Source: a virus
IMG/VR virus record: IMGVR_UViG_3300042308_000555
Coordinates: 1-37,698 of that record
DNA length: 37,698 nucleotides
Direction: 5' to 3' (one strand)
The translations under genes and the position numbers were made by a program. The notes beneath the pieces were generated by a model, which was given only the letters and a program-made list of their open reading frames with translations, did no database searches and had not been told where the DNA came from. Of this stretch, positions 36,279 through 37,698 are shown piece after piece. The first letter of the stretch is position 1. The number at the start of each line of letters is the position of its first letter.

Positions 36279-36755
36279 ATGCCAAGCATATTAACAAGCC
36301 CGAATGGAAATAGTATAATTCTAATTCCTCGCAGTGGATCGCACTCAATAGCAATGGCTATGTTACAGTCCTTTTATCCAGATATAGAAATAACAGATTC
36401 ATATCATCCTGCTTATTTTTATCCAATTAGCCAAGACAATGGTCAAAAATGTGTTATTGTTAGAAATCCAATTGAAAGATTTCGATCTATGGTGGCTCAT
36501 GGAAATAGAACAGTTGAAGAACAATTAGAAAATCCAATATACGGCTGCGAGTTCTGCCATATTACAAATTATGACAGAGCATTTTTATTTGAAACGCAAT
36601 TACAAGATTGCGCAAATTGGCTTGGAATTACAGTGCCATTGCCACATTTGGATGCTAGTGAAAATAAACCTATTTTAACGCCAGAACAAGAAAATAGAGT
36701 TCGTGAAATATATGCAATAGATATTGAATTATGGGAGTCATTGATGAATCCATAA
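36279..36755 (+). CDS. sulfotransferase-like protein (158 aa)
   Basis: IILIPRSGSHSI (residues 13-24) is the PAPS 5'-phosphosulfate loop and VRNPIERFRSM (61-71) the 3'-phosphate site of sulfotransferases. The protein is short but has both. It would transfer sulfate to a glycan or protein; it follows the tail-like gene by two bases, so that product or its glycan is a candidate acceptor. Confidence 0.75.
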   Translation: MPSILTSPNGNSIILIPRSGSHSIAMAMLQSFYPDIEITDSYHPAYFYPISQDNGQKCVIVRNPIERFRSMVAHGNRTVEEQLENPIYGCEFCHITNYDRAFLFETQLQDCANWLGITVPLPHLDASENKPILTPEQENRVREIYAIDIELWESLMNP

Positions 36756-36759
36756 TTTT

Positions 36760-37629
36760 ATGAGTCAAAAATTATTAACAATTGGTATGGCAACATATGA
36801 TGATTATGATGGAGTATTTTTTACAATACAAAGTTTAAGAATGTATCATGAAATCTGTAACACAGATTCTGTAGAATATATTGTTTTAGATAATAATCCA
36901 AATAGCGAAAGCGGAAAAGTTACAAAAAAATTTGTTGAAAACGGATTAAATCAACTTGGTAAATACATACCAAAAGAAGATAAAAGTTCTAGTTTTAACA
37001 AATATGAAATAGTAAAACATGCTATTGGAAAATATGTTCTTATTATTGATTGTCATGTTTTATTAGTTAAAGGCGCTATTAATTCGTTATTAAATTATTA
37101 TGCAGAAAATAAGGATTGTAAGAACTTGATACAGGGACCGTTGATTTATGATGATCTAAAAAATTTTTCTACTCATTTTGATCCCAATTGGAGCGGAGAT
37201 ATGTACGGAACATGGGCTACTGATCATGAAAAATATAAATCTAATAAACCATTTGAGATACTAATGCATGGTATGGGTTTGTGTTCTTTTGAAAAGAAAA
37301 ACTGGCCGGGAATATGTGAACACTTTAAAGGATTTGGTGGAGAAGAAGGATATATAGCAGAAAAATTTAGAAGAAATGGTGGCAAAAATATATGCTTGCC
37401 ACAACTTGGATGGGTACATAGATTTGGAAGACCGCTTGGTGTAAAATATCCATTAATACTTGAAGATAGGATATGGAATTATTTTGTTGGATGGCTAGAA
37501 TTAACTCAAGATCCAGATCATGAAATGATAAAACAAATTTTCTCATATTTTAAATCAAGAATACCAGAAAGCTCTATAGAAAACATATTTAATTCCGCTC
37601 TAAATATAATCAAACTAAAAAATGAATAG
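36760..37629 (+). CDS. GT2-type glycosyltransferase (289 aa)
   Basis: LLTIGMATYDDYDGVFFTIQSLRMYH and YIVLDNNPNSESG are the start of a GT-A family 2 fold. The metal site reads VLIIDCHVLL (DCH in place of DxD). MHGMGLCSFEKKNWPG and GFGGEEGYIAEKFRRNGG supply the acceptor/ED-type region, as in polypeptide GalNAc-like transferases. Probably decorates a virion protein with the sulfotransferase. Confidence 0.78.
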   Translation: MSQKLLTIGMATYDDYDGVFFTIQSLRMYHEICNTDSVEYIVLDNNPNSESGKVTKKFVENGLNQLGKYIPKEDKSSSFNKYEIVKHAIGKYVLIIDCHVLLVKGAINSLLNYYAENKDCKNLIQGPLIYDDLKNFSTHFDPNWSGDMYGTWATDHEKYKSNKPFEILMHGMGLCSFEKKNWPGICEHFKGFGGEEGYIAEKFRRNGGKNICLPQLGWVHRFGRPLGVKYPLILEDRIWNYFVGWLELTQDPDHEMIKQIFSYFKSRIPESSIENIFNSALNIIKLKNE

Positions 37630-37698
37630 AAGAAATATATTACAGCTTGGCGCATTGAGTTGTATTGGTATTAATAATACTAATTATTCAATGTTAAT
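37622..37698 (+). CDS. start of a third DUF1501 protein (cut by window end)
   Basis: The ATG at 37622 overlaps the GT2 end and opens MNRRNILQLGALSCIGINN, the same twin-arginine type start as the two DUF1501 genes at 26990 and 28276. Only 25 codons are in the window, so the assignment rests on the signal and precedent. Confidence 0.55.
   Translation, partial: MNRRNILQLGALSCIGINNTNYSML

Noticed and set aside
1-37698. Planctomycete chromosome or prophage rather than phage
   Set aside because: No housekeeping genes, integrase, attachment site or insertion sequence was seen; lytic-type genes run through the window and the host-type genes share phage composition. Host sequence beyond the window cannot be excluded.

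Overview
The window looks like part of a large, mostly unidirectional double-stranded DNA phage genome whose host is probably a planctomycete. The phage signs are closely packed small genes with start/stop overlaps, rIIA- and rIIB-like genes, single-strand binding protein, endonuclease VII, ThyX, dCMP deaminase, GMP reductase, HNH nucleases, a tRNA set, a tmRNA and a virion/tail gene group at the right end. The host clue is one DUF1559 pseudopilin-like gene (with the H-X9-DG motif) and three DUF1501 genes (two in tandem, a third cut by the window end). Both families are very abundant in planctomycetes. They share the AT-rich composition of their neighbours, so they appear to be long-resident phage genes.

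Layout. 1-7.2 kb: visibly GC-richer, many small proteins (zinc ribbons, DUF551-like, an L7/L12-C-terminal-like protein, a kinase-like protein, a DUF932 protein), tRNA-Arg, tRNA-Ile and an odd tRNA-like RNA. Four copies of a GC-rich double-hairpin repeat each sit between a finished gene and the promoter of the next unit. 7.2-8.8 kb: a promoter-to-terminator small transcript, four copies of a 31-nt split repeat, the only minus-strand gene, and a gene-free AT-rich stretch. 8.8-15.3 kb: AT-rich small genes, a deaminase/ASCH pair, an HNH nuclease, a secreted trypsin-like protease and a metallophosphatase. 15.4-18.7 kb: DUF1559 pseudopilin, LpxH-like phosphoesterase, sugar epimerase and glycosyltransferase, which read as a surface-modification cassette. 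18.7-19.6 kb: five tRNAs split by an HTH-HNH nuclease gene. 20-22 kb: small genes and two glycosyltransferase-like genes. 22-25 kb: rIIA/rIIB with their own promoter and 3' hairpin. 25-31.3 kb: GMP reductase, nucleoside deoxyribosyltransferase-like protein, two DUF1501 proteins, dCMP deaminase, ThyX. 31.3-32.7 kb: tmRNA, DUF6356-like protein, endonuclease VII, SSB. 32.8-37.7 kb: structural/prohead-type genes, a Thr-rich-linker tail-like protein, sulfotransferase, GT2 glycosyltransferase and the start of a third DUF1501 gene.

How the parts may work together. GMP reductase (GMP to IMP), dCMP deaminase (dCMP to dUMP) and ThyX (dUMP to dTMP) all move nucleotides from the G/C side to the A/T side, which suits an AT-rich phage in what may be a GC-rich host. 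The tRNAs mostly read A/T-rich codons (AGA, ATA, TTA, ACA, CAA, AGT, plus AAC/AAT), and the tmRNA would rescue stalled ribosomes. Transcription appears to start at a set of sigma70-like TTGAC(A) - 16/17 bp - TATAAT promoters, many with an extended -10 TGn and a CGATA block in the spacer. All functional calls come from reading motifs by eye; no database search was run.
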